This document shows, in pieces, positions 17,218 through 25,844 of a DNA stretch of 64,000 bases (position 1 is its first letter; each line of letters begins with the position of its first letter). The position numbers and the translations under genes were made by a program. Source of the DNA: Rubellimicrobium arenae (GTDB lineage: Bacteria; Pseudomonadota; Alphaproteobacteria; Rhodobacterales; Rhodobacteraceae); contig NZ_JAFMST010000001.1 in NCBI RefSeq assembly GCF_017916275.1, positions 186,001 to 250,000 of the forward strand, read 5' to 3'. The notes beneath the pieces are model-generated. The model saw only the letters and a list, made by a program, of their open reading frames with translations. It had not been told where the DNA came from and made no database searches.

Positions 17218-17663
17218 TCATCCTGCGCACCTGGCGCGGCATCGCCGATCACTTTCCCGCCCGGGTCACCGAGTGGCTCATGATCTGGCCCGCGTTCGGC
17301 ATGGGTCTCGCTCTGACCGGCCAGCCCGAAATGTTCCAAACCTCCCCGTCTTTTGCCGTCCTGGCGAGCTGGGCGGATGAGAGGACCTGGGCCACGCTGG
17401 TCCTGACCTGTGCCGCCGCCCGAGCCGTCGCCCTGGTGGTGAACGGCACCTTCGACGCCTTTCGGCACAGCCCCATCCTGCGCGGCATCTCCGCCCTCGT
17501 CGCCATCGTGTTCTGGTCGCAGTTCTGCCTCGGCCTGCTCATGGCGGCCGTCTATGCCGGCGGGTCCTGGTCGGGCCCCGTGATCTACAGCACGGCCGTG
17601 CTGGCCGAGATCATCAACGTGTTCCGCTCGTGGTCCGACGTCGGCCGCACCCGGCCGAGGTAA
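17214..17663 (+). CDS. Four-helix membrane protein, possible holin-like
   Basis: 149 aa with about three to four hydrophobic segments (WLMIWPAFGMGLAL, LVLTCAAARAVALVV, ISALVAIVFWSQFCLGLLM, and a shorter one). It sits in the lysis block before the endolysin and overlaps the upstream gene (ATGA). Similar membrane proteins occur in lysis regions, but holin function here is inference from position and topology. Confidence 0.6.
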   Translation: MIILRTWRGIADHFPARVTEWLMIWPAFGMGLALTGQPEMFQTSPSFAVLASWADERTWATLVLTCAAARAVALVVNGTFDAFRHSPILRGISALVAIVFWSQFCLGLLMAAVYAGGSWSGPVIYSTAVLAEIINVFRSWSDVGRTRPR

Positions 17664-17672
17664 GGACCCGCG

Positions 17673-18014
17673 ATGCTGGAATGGTTCAAGGACAGCACGA
17701 CCTTCCAGAACACCATGAACGGGGTTCTGGCCGCCGCCACCGCGCTCGGCGTCATCTTCGGCCTGACGCGGAAGGGCGCACCGAAGGAAGCGGACGCCCC
17801 TCGGTCCCTTGAGGTCGTGGGCGAGATCATCAACCACAAGGAAGCCTCCGCCGTCATCGCGGCCTTGGACATGAACACCATGGCTCTGATGGACAAGAAG
17901 CGGGCGCTGGAGCGCAACGCCGACGCGCTGAACGAGCTTTCGGACCAGATGCTCAAGCTCGGCCGAGACGTCCGCGACCTGCGCGAGTCCATCAGGGACA
18001 ACGACCAGGGCTGA
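17673..18014 (+). CDS. Small membrane-anchored coiled-coil protein of the lysis block
   Basis: 113 aa: one N-terminal hydrophobic segment (TMNGVLAAATALGVIFGL), then a long charged helix with heptad-like spacing (KKRALERNADALNELSDQMLKLG). This fits a holin accessory or spanin-like protein. No lipobox is visible. It lies 23 bases before the endolysin gene and 9 bases after the membrane protein gene. Confidence 0.6.
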   Translation: MLEWFKDSTTFQNTMNGVLAAATALGVIFGLTRKGAPKEADAPRSLEVVGEIINHKEASAVIAALDMNTMALMDKKRALERNADALNELSDQMLKLGRDVRDLRESIRDNDQG

Positions 18015-18037
18015 CCCCCTCACATCGGAGTACGTCC

Positions 18038-18820
18038 ATGCTCACGCTGGCTCAGCTCGCGGCGGTCGCCGACCGCGAGCCGAACGACAACATGCGCGCG
18101 GTGCTTGCAGGTCTCGAGGCCGGAGGCGAACGCGCCGGGCTGAACGCCTGGCACCGGCTCGCGCAGTACGTGGCCCAGATCGCCCATGAGAGCGGCCGCT
18201 TCCAGTACGATCGGGAGATCTGGGGTCGCGACGGGGGCACCGCGGCCCAGAAGCGCTACGATACCCGGACCGACCTTGGGAACACGCCCGAGCAGGACGG
18301 CGACGGCTACCTGTTCCGGGGGCGAGGCCCCATCCAGATCACCGGCCGGACCAACTACCGGGCCTACCGGAACTGGTGTCGGCTCACGAACCCTCTGGCG
18401 CCCGACTTCGAGGCCTTCCCCGACTTCGTCCTAGCCGATCCATGGGAAGGGCTGGCGCCGATCTGGTACTGGTCGACGCGCGGGCTCAACGCCTACGCCG
18501 ACCGCAATCACATCGAGACGATCACCAAGCGCATCAACGGCGGCCTGAACGGCTACGCCGACCGGCTCGCACTCTACACCCGGGCGGGGCTGGTGTTCCT
18601 GGGCTACGGCCCCGAGGATGTCCGCCGCTTCCAGGCCGACAAGGGCCTGAAGGCAGACGGCGATGCGGGGCCGCTCACCCGCGATGCGCTCCACCGCGAC
18701 CTTACCGGCTTGGCCTTCGCCCCACCCGAGATCCCGCCCACCCCCGTCCTCCCTGCCCAATCCCCGGCCGAGCAGAAGCTCGCCCGGATCCGGGCCGTGC
18801 TGGATGAGCCGGCAGAGTGA
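18038..18820 (+). CDS. Endolysin: glycoside hydrolase 19 with peptidoglycan-binding tail
   Basis: 260 aa. The GH19 (chitinase/lysozyme-like) domain covers residues 1 to about 190: catalytic Glu context AQIAHESGRF, the FRGRGPIQITGRTNY substrate-groove signature, and ITKRINGGLNGYADR. Residues about 195-225 (VRRFQADKGLKADGDAGPLT) form a short peptidoglycan-binding repeat. It would cleave the glycan strands at lysis. There is no signal peptide, so a holin would be needed for export. A GGAG site lies ahead of the ATG. Confidence 0.93.
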   Translation: MLTLAQLAAVADREPNDNMRAVLAGLEAGGERAGLNAWHRLAQYVAQIAHESGRFQYDREIWGRDGGTAAQKRYDTRTDLGNTPEQDGDGYLFRGRGPIQITGRTNYRAYRNWCRLTNPLAPDFEAFPDFVLADPWEGLAPIWYWSTRGLNAYADRNHIETITKRINGGLNGYADRLALYTRAGLVFLGYGPEDVRRFQADKGLKADGDAGPLTRDALHRDLTGLAFAPPEIPPTPVLPAQSPAEQKLARIRAVLDEPAE

Positions 18821-18830
18821 GGGCTCAAGC

Positions 18831-18977
18831 ATGAAGCTCCCTGAGTGGATCTTTGAGGTTCTGCCGCTCTATGTGCGCCGCCTGCCGGATCAGGACGGCA
18901 TCAAGATGTGGCGCTTCACCTGCCGACCGATCGAGCTAGCGGTCCTGATCATCTGGGCTTGGAATGCGTGGACCTGA
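18831..18977 (+). CDS. 48-aa small membrane protein
   Basis: A short frame beginning MKLPEWIFEVLPLYVRR with a C-terminal hydrophobic helix (IELAVLIIWAWNAW). It starts 10 bases after the endolysin stop and its stop overlaps the next ATG (TGATG), which supports a real coupled gene. The location in the lysis block suggests an auxiliary lysis role; nothing more can be said. Confidence 0.55.
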   Translation: MKLPEWIFEVLPLYVRRLPDQDGIKMWRFTCRPIELAVLIIWAWNAWT

Positions 18978-19336
18978 TGGCCCGTCTGCCGCCCCTCCCG
19001 CCCGACGTCGAACCCCTCCCTTCAGCAAAGGATGCTGCCATGCTGCATGACGAACCCACCGCCGGCCCGAACCGCCTCCTGCCGCCCCTGAACCCGCTCA
19101 AGGCGCGCTCCACCATCGCCGCCATCCTCGTGGCCCTTACCGCGCTCGCGCCGCTCCTGGGCGAGACTGGCGTGGCCAGCCTGGTCAAGGACGTCGTCGA
19201 CAACGGCGACGGCATCCAGACCGGCGTCGAGAACGGCATCCGTGCCGTCGACTCGCTGATCGGCCTGGGCTCGGCCCTCTGGTTTTGGCTCGAGCGCCGC
19301 GCCCCGAACTTCCGGCTGAGCTTCCGCAGCCGCTGA
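18977..19336 (+). CDS. Two-helix membrane protein, holin candidate
   Basis: 119 aa with a Pro-rich N-terminus, a first hydrophobic helix (STIAAILVALTALAPLLG) and a second (GLGSALWFWLE) ending in a basic tail (NFRLSFRSR). This topology fits small phage holins. An alternative internal start is ATG 19040. It is the last gene of the lysis block. Confidence 0.6.
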   Translation: MARLPPLPPDVEPLPSAKDAAMLHDEPTAGPNRLLPPLNPLKARSTIAAILVALTALAPLLGETGVASLVKDVVDNGDGIQTGVENGIRAVDSLIGLGSALWFWLERRAPNFRLSFRSR

Positions 19337-19351
19337 CCTCCCCCACATCGC

Positions 19352-19378
19352 CGCCCCGCAACGACGCCCTTCGGGGCG
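19352..19378 (+). terminator. Hairpin between lysis block and spike block
   Basis: A perfect 7-bp stem (CGCCCCG/CGGGGCG) with a 13-base loop lies in the 76-base gap after the lysis genes. There is no T-run, so it is at most a weak terminator or processing site. Confidence 0.35.
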
Positions 19379-19412
19379 ATCGGTCCCGCTTGCCTTCAGA
19401 GGAGGCCCGCCT

Positions 19413-19679
19413 GTGCCTGTTCCGCCTTTCGAGAACTATCCCGCCACCGTCGACGGTCCGGCCTGGGGCTTCCAAGCCATCACGCCCAGCGACACGGTTG
19501 ACCTCAACCCCATGCTCCGGAGCCTGCGGGTCGGGACCGACGGCACGGTTCGCGTCGCTGGGCGGGACGGTAGCCCGCCGGTCACCTTTACCTGCGTGGC
19601 CGGCGAGGTCCTCCCGGGCTGGATCCGCCGGGTCTACGCCACTGGCACCACGGCCACCGGCCTCGTGGGGTACGTCTGA
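19413..19679 (+). CDS. Spike base protein, similar to Rhodobacter GTA head-spike base (RCAP_Rcc01079 family)
   Basis: 88 aa starting at GTG with a strong GAGGAGG site 7 bases upstream. The sequence pattern (PFENYPATVDGPAWGFQAIT, DTVDLNPMLRSLRVGTDGTV, AGEVLPGWIRRVYATGTTA, final GLVGYV) is the one I recognise from the small spike-base family named after R. capsulatus Rcc01079. In that gene transfer agent it anchors the head spike. Its stop overlaps the start of the next gene, an SGNH-hydrolase spike, so the two probably form base and fibre of one appendage. Whether on head or tail is not shown here. Confidence 0.75.
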   Translation: MPVPPFENYPATVDGPAWGFQAITPSDTVDLNPMLRSLRVGTDGTVRVAGRDGSPPVTFTCVAGEVLPGWIRRVYATGTTATGLVGYV

Positions 19680-21898
19680 TGCTGGGGCTTGGATCTCGCA
19701 TTGGCCGGCTCGGTGGCGGCGGCGTCGGTGGGGGCAACCCCGGCGATATCGGCGTGCCCACCCTGGCCGAAGATGGAACGATCAGCGGCGTCGGGGCGAA
19801 CCGCCTGATTGTCGTCGTGAACGAAACGCAGAACACCCGGCGTACCTTTGTCGTCTCGGACGGCGACAACCTCTTTGCCATCGTCGTCGAGGCGGGCTTC
19901 GCGATCGCCACCGATCTGATCGACGCGCGCCTTGTGGGCTCGCCCACGCCCGACCGGCCGGCGAACCCACCATCGACGCCGGCCTGGCTGTTCGGCTCCA
20001 ACGGCCTGGTGACCGGGATGCCGGCGGAGCCCGCGGCGCCCACCCTGTCGGCCGCTGGCATCATCGACGGCATTGGCCAGAACGCCGACTGCGTGATCCA
20101 CAACGAAACGACGAACTCCTACACGCCGGTCACGCTCTCGGACGATCAGGACGTGTTCGCGGTCGGCCGGACGCTCGGGGTCCTGAGCGCCGGGCAGGCG
20201 GTGTCGGTGCAGCGCTTGGGCGTCCCCTCGACGGCGCGCGTGGTGCGGACCCGGCCCGGCGTCTGGGTGCCCGACGCGCACTTCGAGGTCGCCGCGCTCT
20301 CGACGCCAGCCGGCAACCGGCTGCTGCTGACGATCCTCGAGGACCGGCCTTCGAACGGGGGCTCGCCCCTCACCGCCATCTGGTACACGGTGAACGGCGG
20401 TGCGCCGATCAACCTCCCGTCTCTGAACCCGGGGCAGTACCAGATCCCGGTGCCGGTCGGGGCCGCGGCCCAGATCCGGGTCGGCGCAACCAACAGCCTG
20501 GGCGACTCCAATCCATCGGCGGCTGTGACTCGGACCCCGGTGAAGGCGTTCGTGGCCCTGACCTTCCCGCGCATCGGCTTGATCGGTCCGAGCACCATCG
20601 CCCAGAACAACTTCGGTGCCGTCTACACGGCAGCCGGCACGCCGGGCCGGGTTCACAGCCTGTCCAGCGGCCCTCTGATCTGGGCCTTGATGCAGGAGCG
20701 GATCGCCGACTTCCGGGTCCGCCCGCAGGTGCCGGCCGGCTCGTTCGACCCGTTCATGGACGGCGACAACCAGGCGCGCTCGGGCGCCCGAGCCACCGAG
20801 TACCCGGCGCAGATCCAGCGCCTGATCGCCGAGATGTCTAGCGCAAATGGCAACTGGGGCGCGTGGTACGAGGTGGGGCGCAACGACTCCGAGAGCGGCA
20901 CGGGCTCGTTCGCGGAACTGCGCTCCTACACCGAGCGCGACGTGGCCGCGCTGCGCGCGGGCGGGGCCAAGTTCATCCTGATCTCGCAGCTGTGGGACAA
21001 GGACACGAGCTACAGCGCGCTCTGGGCGGCTGGCGGCACGGCCCGCGTGGCGATGCAGCAGTACCGCGCCTGGCTCGAGACGTACGAGGCCGAGAACCCG
21101 GACATCATCCTGGTGCGCTACTCGGACGTCCTGAGGGATCCCGCCAGCGCGGACGGCAACCCCTATTCTTGGGTCACCCGGACGGACGGCACCCACTACT
21201 CGGCCATCGGCGCGAGGCGGGCCGCCAAGCTGGCCGTCCTGCCGGCACTCCGCAAGGTGGCTCGGCCGCGGGCCTACCCGGCTCGGCCCGCCGAAAGCCT
21301 CCTGCCCGCGCTCACCGGCACGGCCGGCACCAGGGGCACCGGCGTCACCGGGGTCGTGTCCGATGGTTGGAACCTCGCCGGCAACAATCTCCTCGTGGTG
21401 GCCGGAAGCGTCGAGACCATCAACGGCGAGCAGTACCAGGTGGTGACCGTCAGTGGTGGCGATGACTTGTCGGCCACCGGTGGGGCGCTGATTGACCTGA
21501 GCCGGCCAGCCGGGATCGTGGTCCCCGCGGGGCAGCGGGTGAAGCTGCGCGGTCGCGTGATCATCCCGGCCACGACGTTCCCCTACGCCTTGTCCTTCGG
21601 GCTGGGCGGCACCGGGGGGCAGGGGGTCGACAACGCCGCGCGCTCCTACGCGGTTATCCCGCAGACGCAATCCTCAGGACCGGCCGTGGTCACGGCGGCG
21701 AACGCCACCTGGGCTGCCGCGCCCAAGTACGACGGCAGCGAGGACCAGGAGCTCTGGTTCGAGACGCCCTCCTACGTCGAGGGCAACGCCTCGGGCGGAG
21801 CCATCGCCCTGACGCTGGGCGTCTACCTCGCCACCGCCCCGAACGCGGCCGCCGCCTTCGTCATGAAGGTCGGCCAGCTCCAAACCTTCAATGCGTAG
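19679..21898 (+). CDS. Spike protein with SGNH/GDSL hydrolase domain
   Basis: 739 aa. A Gly-rich N-terminus (anchor) is followed by two beta modules, then an SGNH esterase domain: nucleophile block LIGPSTIAQNN (S305), EVGRNDSES with Asn about 402, and DGTHYS with Asp503 and His506. The C-terminal ~190 residues are a beta-sandwich like spike heads. Such phage esterases remove acetyl groups from capsule or O-antigen. The usual GDS is GPS here, which some family members show. It starts one base inside the spike-base gene stop. Confidence 0.85.
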   Translation: MLGLGSRIGRLGGGGVGGGNPGDIGVPTLAEDGTISGVGANRLIVVVNETQNTRRTFVVSDGDNLFAIVVEAGFAIATDLIDARLVGSPTPDRPANPPSTPAWLFGSNGLVTGMPAEPAAPTLSAAGIIDGIGQNADCVIHNETTNSYTPVTLSDDQDVFAVGRTLGVLSAGQAVSVQRLGVPSTARVVRTRPGVWVPDAHFEVAALSTPAGNRLLLTILEDRPSNGGSPLTAIWYTVNGGAPINLPSLNPGQYQIPVPVGAAAQIRVGATNSLGDSNPSAAVTRTPVKAFVALTFPRIGLIGPSTIAQNNFGAVYTAAGTPGRVHSLSSGPLIWALMQERIADFRVRPQVPAGSFDPFMDGDNQARSGARATEYPAQIQRLIAEMSSANGNWGAWYEVGRNDSESGTGSFAELRSYTERDVAALRAGGAKFILISQLWDKDTSYSALWAAGGTARVAMQQYRAWLETYEAENPDIILVRYSDVLRDPASADGNPYSWVTRTDGTHYSAIGARRAAKLAVLPALRKVARPRAYPARPAESLLPALTGTAGTRGTGVTGVVSDGWNLAGNNLLVVAGSVETINGEQYQVVTVSGGDDLSATGGALIDLSRPAGIVVPAGQRVKLRGRVIIPATTFPYALSFGLGGTGGQGVDNAARSYAVIPQTQSSGPAVVTAANATWAAAPKYDGSEDQELWFETPSYVEGNASGGAIALTLGVYLATAPNAAAAFVMKVGQLQTFNA

Positions 21899-21941
21899 GT
21901 CTCTCCCCCCCACCGACGCCCTGCAGAAAGCGATCTGACCC

Positions 21942-22229
21942 ATGGCCCTCCTGTATCTGATCAACGATCGCACGAACGGGCACCGACCGGCGCAGGGCGA
22001 GGTGGGCCTCGACCCCCTCGCGCTCGCGGCCAGCGTCGGCGCCGCCATCGAGCCCGGCGACGGCCTAGTGCTGCGGCGCGCCTCGCCCAAGTCCCCGACC
22101 CGCACCGTGCCGGCTCTCCCAGTGACGGTCGCCCCGACCTGGACCTTCGACGGCCCGATCGTCCTCACCATTCCCGGCGGCGCCTGGGCCTTCAGTGGCA
22201 CCGTCGTCACCGCCATTCCCGGAGCCTGA
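21942..22229 (+). CDS. Small phage protein before the tailspike
   Basis: 95 aa; beta-prone, with a C-terminal repeated pattern (TWTFDGPIVLTIPGG then WAFSGTVVTAIPGA). It lies 43 bases after the SGNH spike gene and 3 bases before the tailspike gene. A role as adaptor between spikes is possible by position only. Confidence 0.6.
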   Translation: MALLYLINDRTNGHRPAQGEVGLDPLALAASVGAAIEPGDGLVLRRASPKSPTRTVPALPVTVAPTWTFDGPIVLTIPGGAWAFSGTVVTAIPGA

Positions 22230-22232
22230 CCC

Positions 22233-25200
22233 ATGCCGCAGATCAGACTTTTCCCTGCTTCGTCCTTTGCCTCGCTGCTCGGGTCCTCCTCGACCGTGAC
22301 GCTCGATCCTGGCGAGGACTACCGCGAGGTCTTCCCCGAGGGGACCTGGCGCGCGGTGCCCGAGGACTCGATCTCGCCGGAACTTACCGTCGATGCGATT
22401 GTCGTCCCGCCGCAGAACACCGTGCCGGCGGCCTTTGCCGAGGACCAATGGCGTATCGAGGACAAGCCCTCGCCCGGCGGCAACACGGCCACGATCTACG
22501 TCGACGCTCTCCCGGCCAACGGCGGCGCGGCGATCACGGCGCTCGAGTATCAGCTGTCTTATGACCGCGGCGTGTCCTGGTCGGCCTGGATCGCCTTGGC
22601 GGGGGGTGCGACCTTGGGCGGCCGGGACGTGGCGGTCATCCCCAGCGCCATCCCCGTCCGGGCGCGTCTCCGGGCCCGCAACGTCGTCGGCCCCAGCGTT
22701 CTGATCAGCTACAAAACGGTCACGCCCACCAGCACGTCGACCCAGACGCTCGCGAACCAGAGCTTGGCCTTCGGGGCCCTGACGCTGGCCGGGGCCGACG
22801 GCGCCAAGGTGGTCAACAGCCTCGGCGCCGAGGTCGACATCACCGGCTATGTCAGCCTCGTCTCTGGCTCGCTGGGCGCCTATACGCCCGTCGTCGAGAA
22901 CGGGCGGCTCAAGTTCACCGGAGCGGCCGGCGCGCCCAACGGGGCGGTCCTGCGGGTGTCCTATGCCGGCGGCAACGTCGACGTCACGATCACCACGGTT
23001 GCCAACACCTATGGCGCGGCCTCGCTGGCCGAGTGCATCGCGGTCAACCAGCTGGGCTCGGCCACGCTTTCGGGCAAGCAACTGCTGCTTCGGATGACGG
23101 CGACGCCCTATGTGTTCGGCGGCTCGACGGCGCTGGCGAACCGCGCCTTTACGTCGACCTTCACGCTCGGGTCCTGGTCGCTGGTGAACCGGGCCACGAT
23201 CCTGGCCCACCACAACGCCGGCAACGACCTGCAAGTGTCCGGCTCGACGAACCTGCGGTTCTATGGCCTGCGGATCCTGGGTGAGTTCGTCCGGGGCGGC
23301 GGCGACGCCAACGACTTCGCCAACACGGATGGCGAATATGCCTACATCGTAGCATGCGACGGCGAAGCGCAGAACCTCACGTTCGAAGGCTGCATCATCC
23401 GGGGCAACCTCACCGACCTCGGGCCCGGAACGCACTTCCGGGGCGTGTTCGGCGGCAATGGCTCGGGGCGGATCAAAGGGGCGCAGGGCTTCACGTTCAT
23501 CAACAACGACGTCTCGGGCTCCCGCCGCGGCCTCAACACCCTGCCGGGCAAGAAAACGATCCGGGGCAACATCTTCCGGGAGATCGGCAACGACTGCATC
23601 GTGGTCCGGAACAGCGCTGACAACGGCGTGACCGATCATTCGCTGGTCATTGCCGACAACATCATGTGCGACCCCTACACCGACGCGACCGATATCAACA
23701 TGGTTGTGTCGAACGGCGTGGGCGCGCGGCTGCAGCGGGCCTCGGACCTCACGACGATCACGGACAGCCAGCGGGCACTGCTCTATCTGCGCTTCAGCCC
23801 GGATATCAAAGGCAAGGGCCGCGACACGCTGCGGACGCTCTTCGCACTGGGCTCGGCCTTCCAGGTCACGCTCACGACCGCGAACCGCCTGCGCGTGGTG
23901 GCGCGCGCCCCGAACGGCACCGTCGTTCTCGACATGACCACGGCCAATCAGTTCTATGGGCCCTTCCAGAACAACGTGCTGATCAGCCTGAACACGGCCG
24001 GCACCTCGAGGATCTGGTCTTGGACCGAGTTCGACCGGGCCGACCGCAACGAGGGCTCGTGGACGGCAGCCGGCCAGACGCTCGACCTGACCGGCGGCAC
24101 CGTGTCGATCGGCTCCATGATCGACGGGACCGTGCCCTATCGCGGCTCGATCTCGGTTGTGGCCCTGTGGTCCGGCGTGGCGCCCGATATCAGCCAGGTC
24201 GCGGTCCGGGATGACTTCTATGAGAAGATCAAGACAGGCCTTCCGAAGTCGCGGGATATCGTCATCGGGACCTATGGCGAGCCGCCGCTCGATATCCGGT
24301 CCTTCCTGGTGGACTGGCGCGCGGGCCGGGCGCAGAAGGGCACCGGCGGCGCCATGACGATCCTGCCGGGCACCGGCTCGATCGACATTCCGCACTACGA
24401 CTTCTTGCAGTTCGTGACCAACACGAGCGGAGATCCGGCGTTCTTCGTCAGCCCCGGCCCCGGCTTGATCGCCGGCAACGTGATGCTCTCGTTCCGGCTC
24501 GACGGGGGCCCGGCCTTCAATGCGGCTCAGGCCATGTTCATGGAGGATATCCAGGCCGCCTACACGTACAACGGCTTCGATATCTTCGATAACCTGATCG
24601 TCACGGCGTCGCAGAACGGGGTGACCATCTATAACCCGGTGAACTGCCGTATCGTGAACAATACCATGGTCCTTGCCTCCGACCTCCTGCCGCCCGAGGA
24701 CTATTGGAGCAAGGCCCCACGCATCGCGCTCCGGCATCACAACGTCGGCGTCGGGCCCGAGACGATCGACAACGTCCTGATTGCCGACAACGTCACGCGC
24801 GCTGTAAACGTCGACGCCGGGGCAACGAACATCGTCCAGAGCAACAACCGGATCGTCGATATCGCCGCAACCTCGGGGCCGACCGCCTATGCGACGGTGT
24901 TCGATGGCATCAACAACGGGTTCAGCCTGGCGGACCTCGGCAGCATCGCGGCCGTGCGGGCCATGTATAAGATCCGCGACAGCCTGCGGGCCCCCTACCA
25001 GGTCCGGGAAGGCGTCGAGGGCTACGCCACGTTCGACCCCTACACGCCTCCCGCATCGCGGCCCCGGTTCGGCACGGCGACGTCGCCGGCCATCCCAGCC
25101 GTGACCAACGCGCAGCTGAACACGGCGATCGAGACGGCGCCGATCACTCCGACCGGCGTCCCGGCCACCGGGGTCATCGTCACCTCGACGTCCGATATCC

Positions 25201-25814
25201 GCCTGCTCGACAGCGCCAACGCTGTCCTCCGGGACTATGGGGCGGGCCACATCATCCTGCTGCCGGGCCAGCGGTATCAGCTGCGGACGAACTCGTCCGT
25301 CAATGCCAACACCGAGGTTCTGCATACCGTCCGGATCGGCCTGCAAGAGTTGACCTGGTCGGTCACGACCCGGACCATCCCGCGGGTTGCGACGGAAACG
25401 TTCGCGGCCGACACGACCGGCACCTGGACCACGATCGGCGGCACGAAGGTCTGGAACAGCGCCGGGCAGGCAATGCAGCTCCGCAACGGGGTGTCGGGCG
25501 TGTTCTCGTCCGTCTCCAAGGCCTACACCGGGGCGCAGATCGTGGTGGGCGGCAGCTACCGGGTCCGGATCTATGTGCAGCCGAACGGGTCCTCGCCGGG
25601 GCTCATTCAGGCGGCGGTCGGGCGGGAAGGGGCCTCGCAGGCCTACCTCGCCAACACGACCAAGGCAGCGAGCGCGGCGGGCACGCCGATCGAGGTGACG
25701 ATCCCGGAGACGACGACGGCCGAGATCCTGGTCACGCTGACGCACCGCAACCTGGCCGGCGACAACGCCCAGGCGTGGGACATCACCGAGATCCAGATCG
25801 ACCGGATGGATTGA
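22233..25814 (+). CDS. Large tailspike: right-handed beta-helix with lectin-like insertion
   Basis: 1193 aa. Residues 1 to about 250 are N-terminal beta domains (fibronectin-like LTALEYQLSYDRGVSWSAW style). About 265-495 form a pectate-lyase-like beta-helix with Asn-rich turns (NLRFYGLRILGE, NLTFEGCIIRGN, FTFINNDVSG, NIFREIGND). About 500-650 look like an inserted concanavalin/LamG-type sandwich (ALLYLRFSPDIKG ... GTVPYRGSISVVALW), and the helix resumes to about 880. The C-terminal ~180 residues form a jelly-roll. It would bind and probably cut host surface polysaccharide. It is the last phage structural gene. Confidence 0.85.
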   Translation: MPQIRLFPASSFASLLGSSSTVTLDPGEDYREVFPEGTWRAVPEDSISPELTVDAIVVPPQNTVPAAFAEDQWRIEDKPSPGGNTATIYVDALPANGGAAITALEYQLSYDRGVSWSAWIALAGGATLGGRDVAVIPSAIPVRARLRARNVVGPSVLISYKTVTPTSTSTQTLANQSLAFGALTLAGADGAKVVNSLGAEVDITGYVSLVSGSLGAYTPVVENGRLKFTGAAGAPNGAVLRVSYAGGNVDVTITTVANTYGAASLAECIAVNQLGSATLSGKQLLLRMTATPYVFGGSTALANRAFTSTFTLGSWSLVNRATILAHHNAGNDLQVSGSTNLRFYGLRILGEFVRGGGDANDFANTDGEYAYIVACDGEAQNLTFEGCIIRGNLTDLGPGTHFRGVFGGNGSGRIKGAQGFTFINNDVSGSRRGLNTLPGKKTIRGNIFREIGNDCIVVRNSADNGVTDHSLVIADNIMCDPYTDATDINMVVSNGVGARLQRASDLTTITDSQRALLYLRFSPDIKGKGRDTLRTLFALGSAFQVTLTTANRLRVVARAPNGTVVLDMTTANQFYGPFQNNVLISLNTAGTSRIWSWTEFDRADRNEGSWTAAGQTLDLTGGTVSIGSMIDGTVPYRGSISVVALWSGVAPDISQVAVRDDFYEKIKTGLPKSRDIVIGTYGEPPLDIRSFLVDWRAGRAQKGTGGAMTILPGTGSIDIPHYDFLQFVTNTSGDPAFFVSPGPGLIAGNVMLSFRLDGGPAFNAAQAMFMEDIQAAYTYNGFDIFDNLIVTASQNGVTIYNPVNCRIVNNTMVLASDLLPPEDYWSKAPRIALRHHNVGVGPETIDNVLIADNVTRAVNVDAGATNIVQSNNRIVDIAATSGPTAYATVFDGINNGFSLADLGSIAAVRAMYKIRDSLRAPYQVREGVEGYATFDPYTPPASRPRFGTATSPAIPAVTNAQLNTAIETAPITPTGVPATGVIVTSTSDIRLLDSANAVLRDYGAGHIILLPGQRYQLRTNSSVNANTEVLHTVRIGLQELTWSVTTRTIPRVATETFAADTTGTWTTIGGTKVWNSAGQAMQLRNGVSGVFSSVSKAYTGAQIVVGGSYRVRIYVQPNGSSPGLIQAAVGREGASQAYLANTTKAASAAGTPIEVTIPETTTAEILVTLTHRNLAGDNAQAWDITEIQIDRMD

Positions 25815-25819
25815 GGAGA

Positions 25820-25840
25820 GGGGCGCTCGCGCGCCCCTTC
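25820..25840. terminator. Bidirectional terminator after the tailspike
   Basis: A perfect 7-bp GC stem with TCGC loop (GGGGCGC/GCGCCCC, 25820-25837) followed by TTCC lies between the convergent tailspike gene and the secreted-protein gene. It probably serves both. Confidence 0.65.
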
Positions 25841-25844
25841 CAGT

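Larger units (their letters stand above)
1..25840 (+). mobile_element. Prophage late (structural, lysis, spike) region, left end not in window
   Basis: A continuous run of + strand genes follows the order of a tailed phage: packaging, head, neck, tail, lysis, spikes. Genes are tightly packed, often with ATGA or TGATG overlaps. Long non-contractile tail genes (tube, chaperone, tape measure, no sheath) indicate a siphovirus morphology. The run ends at a hairpin after the tailspike. No integrase, repressor or attachment site is visible, so the element continues to the left of base 1 and probably to the right into the accessory region. Confidence 0.93.

Noticed and set aside
19634-21670. 678-aa - strand reading frame
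   Set aside because: Antisense shadow of the SGNH spike gene.
22065-25745. 1226-aa - strand reading frame
   Set aside because: Antisense shadow of the tailspike gene; Arg/Asp/Gly/Val-rich with no domains, no ribosome site.
19413-25814. Diversity-generating retroelement acting on the spikes
   Set aside because: No reverse transcriptase frame and no adenine-biased template/variable repeat pair seen.
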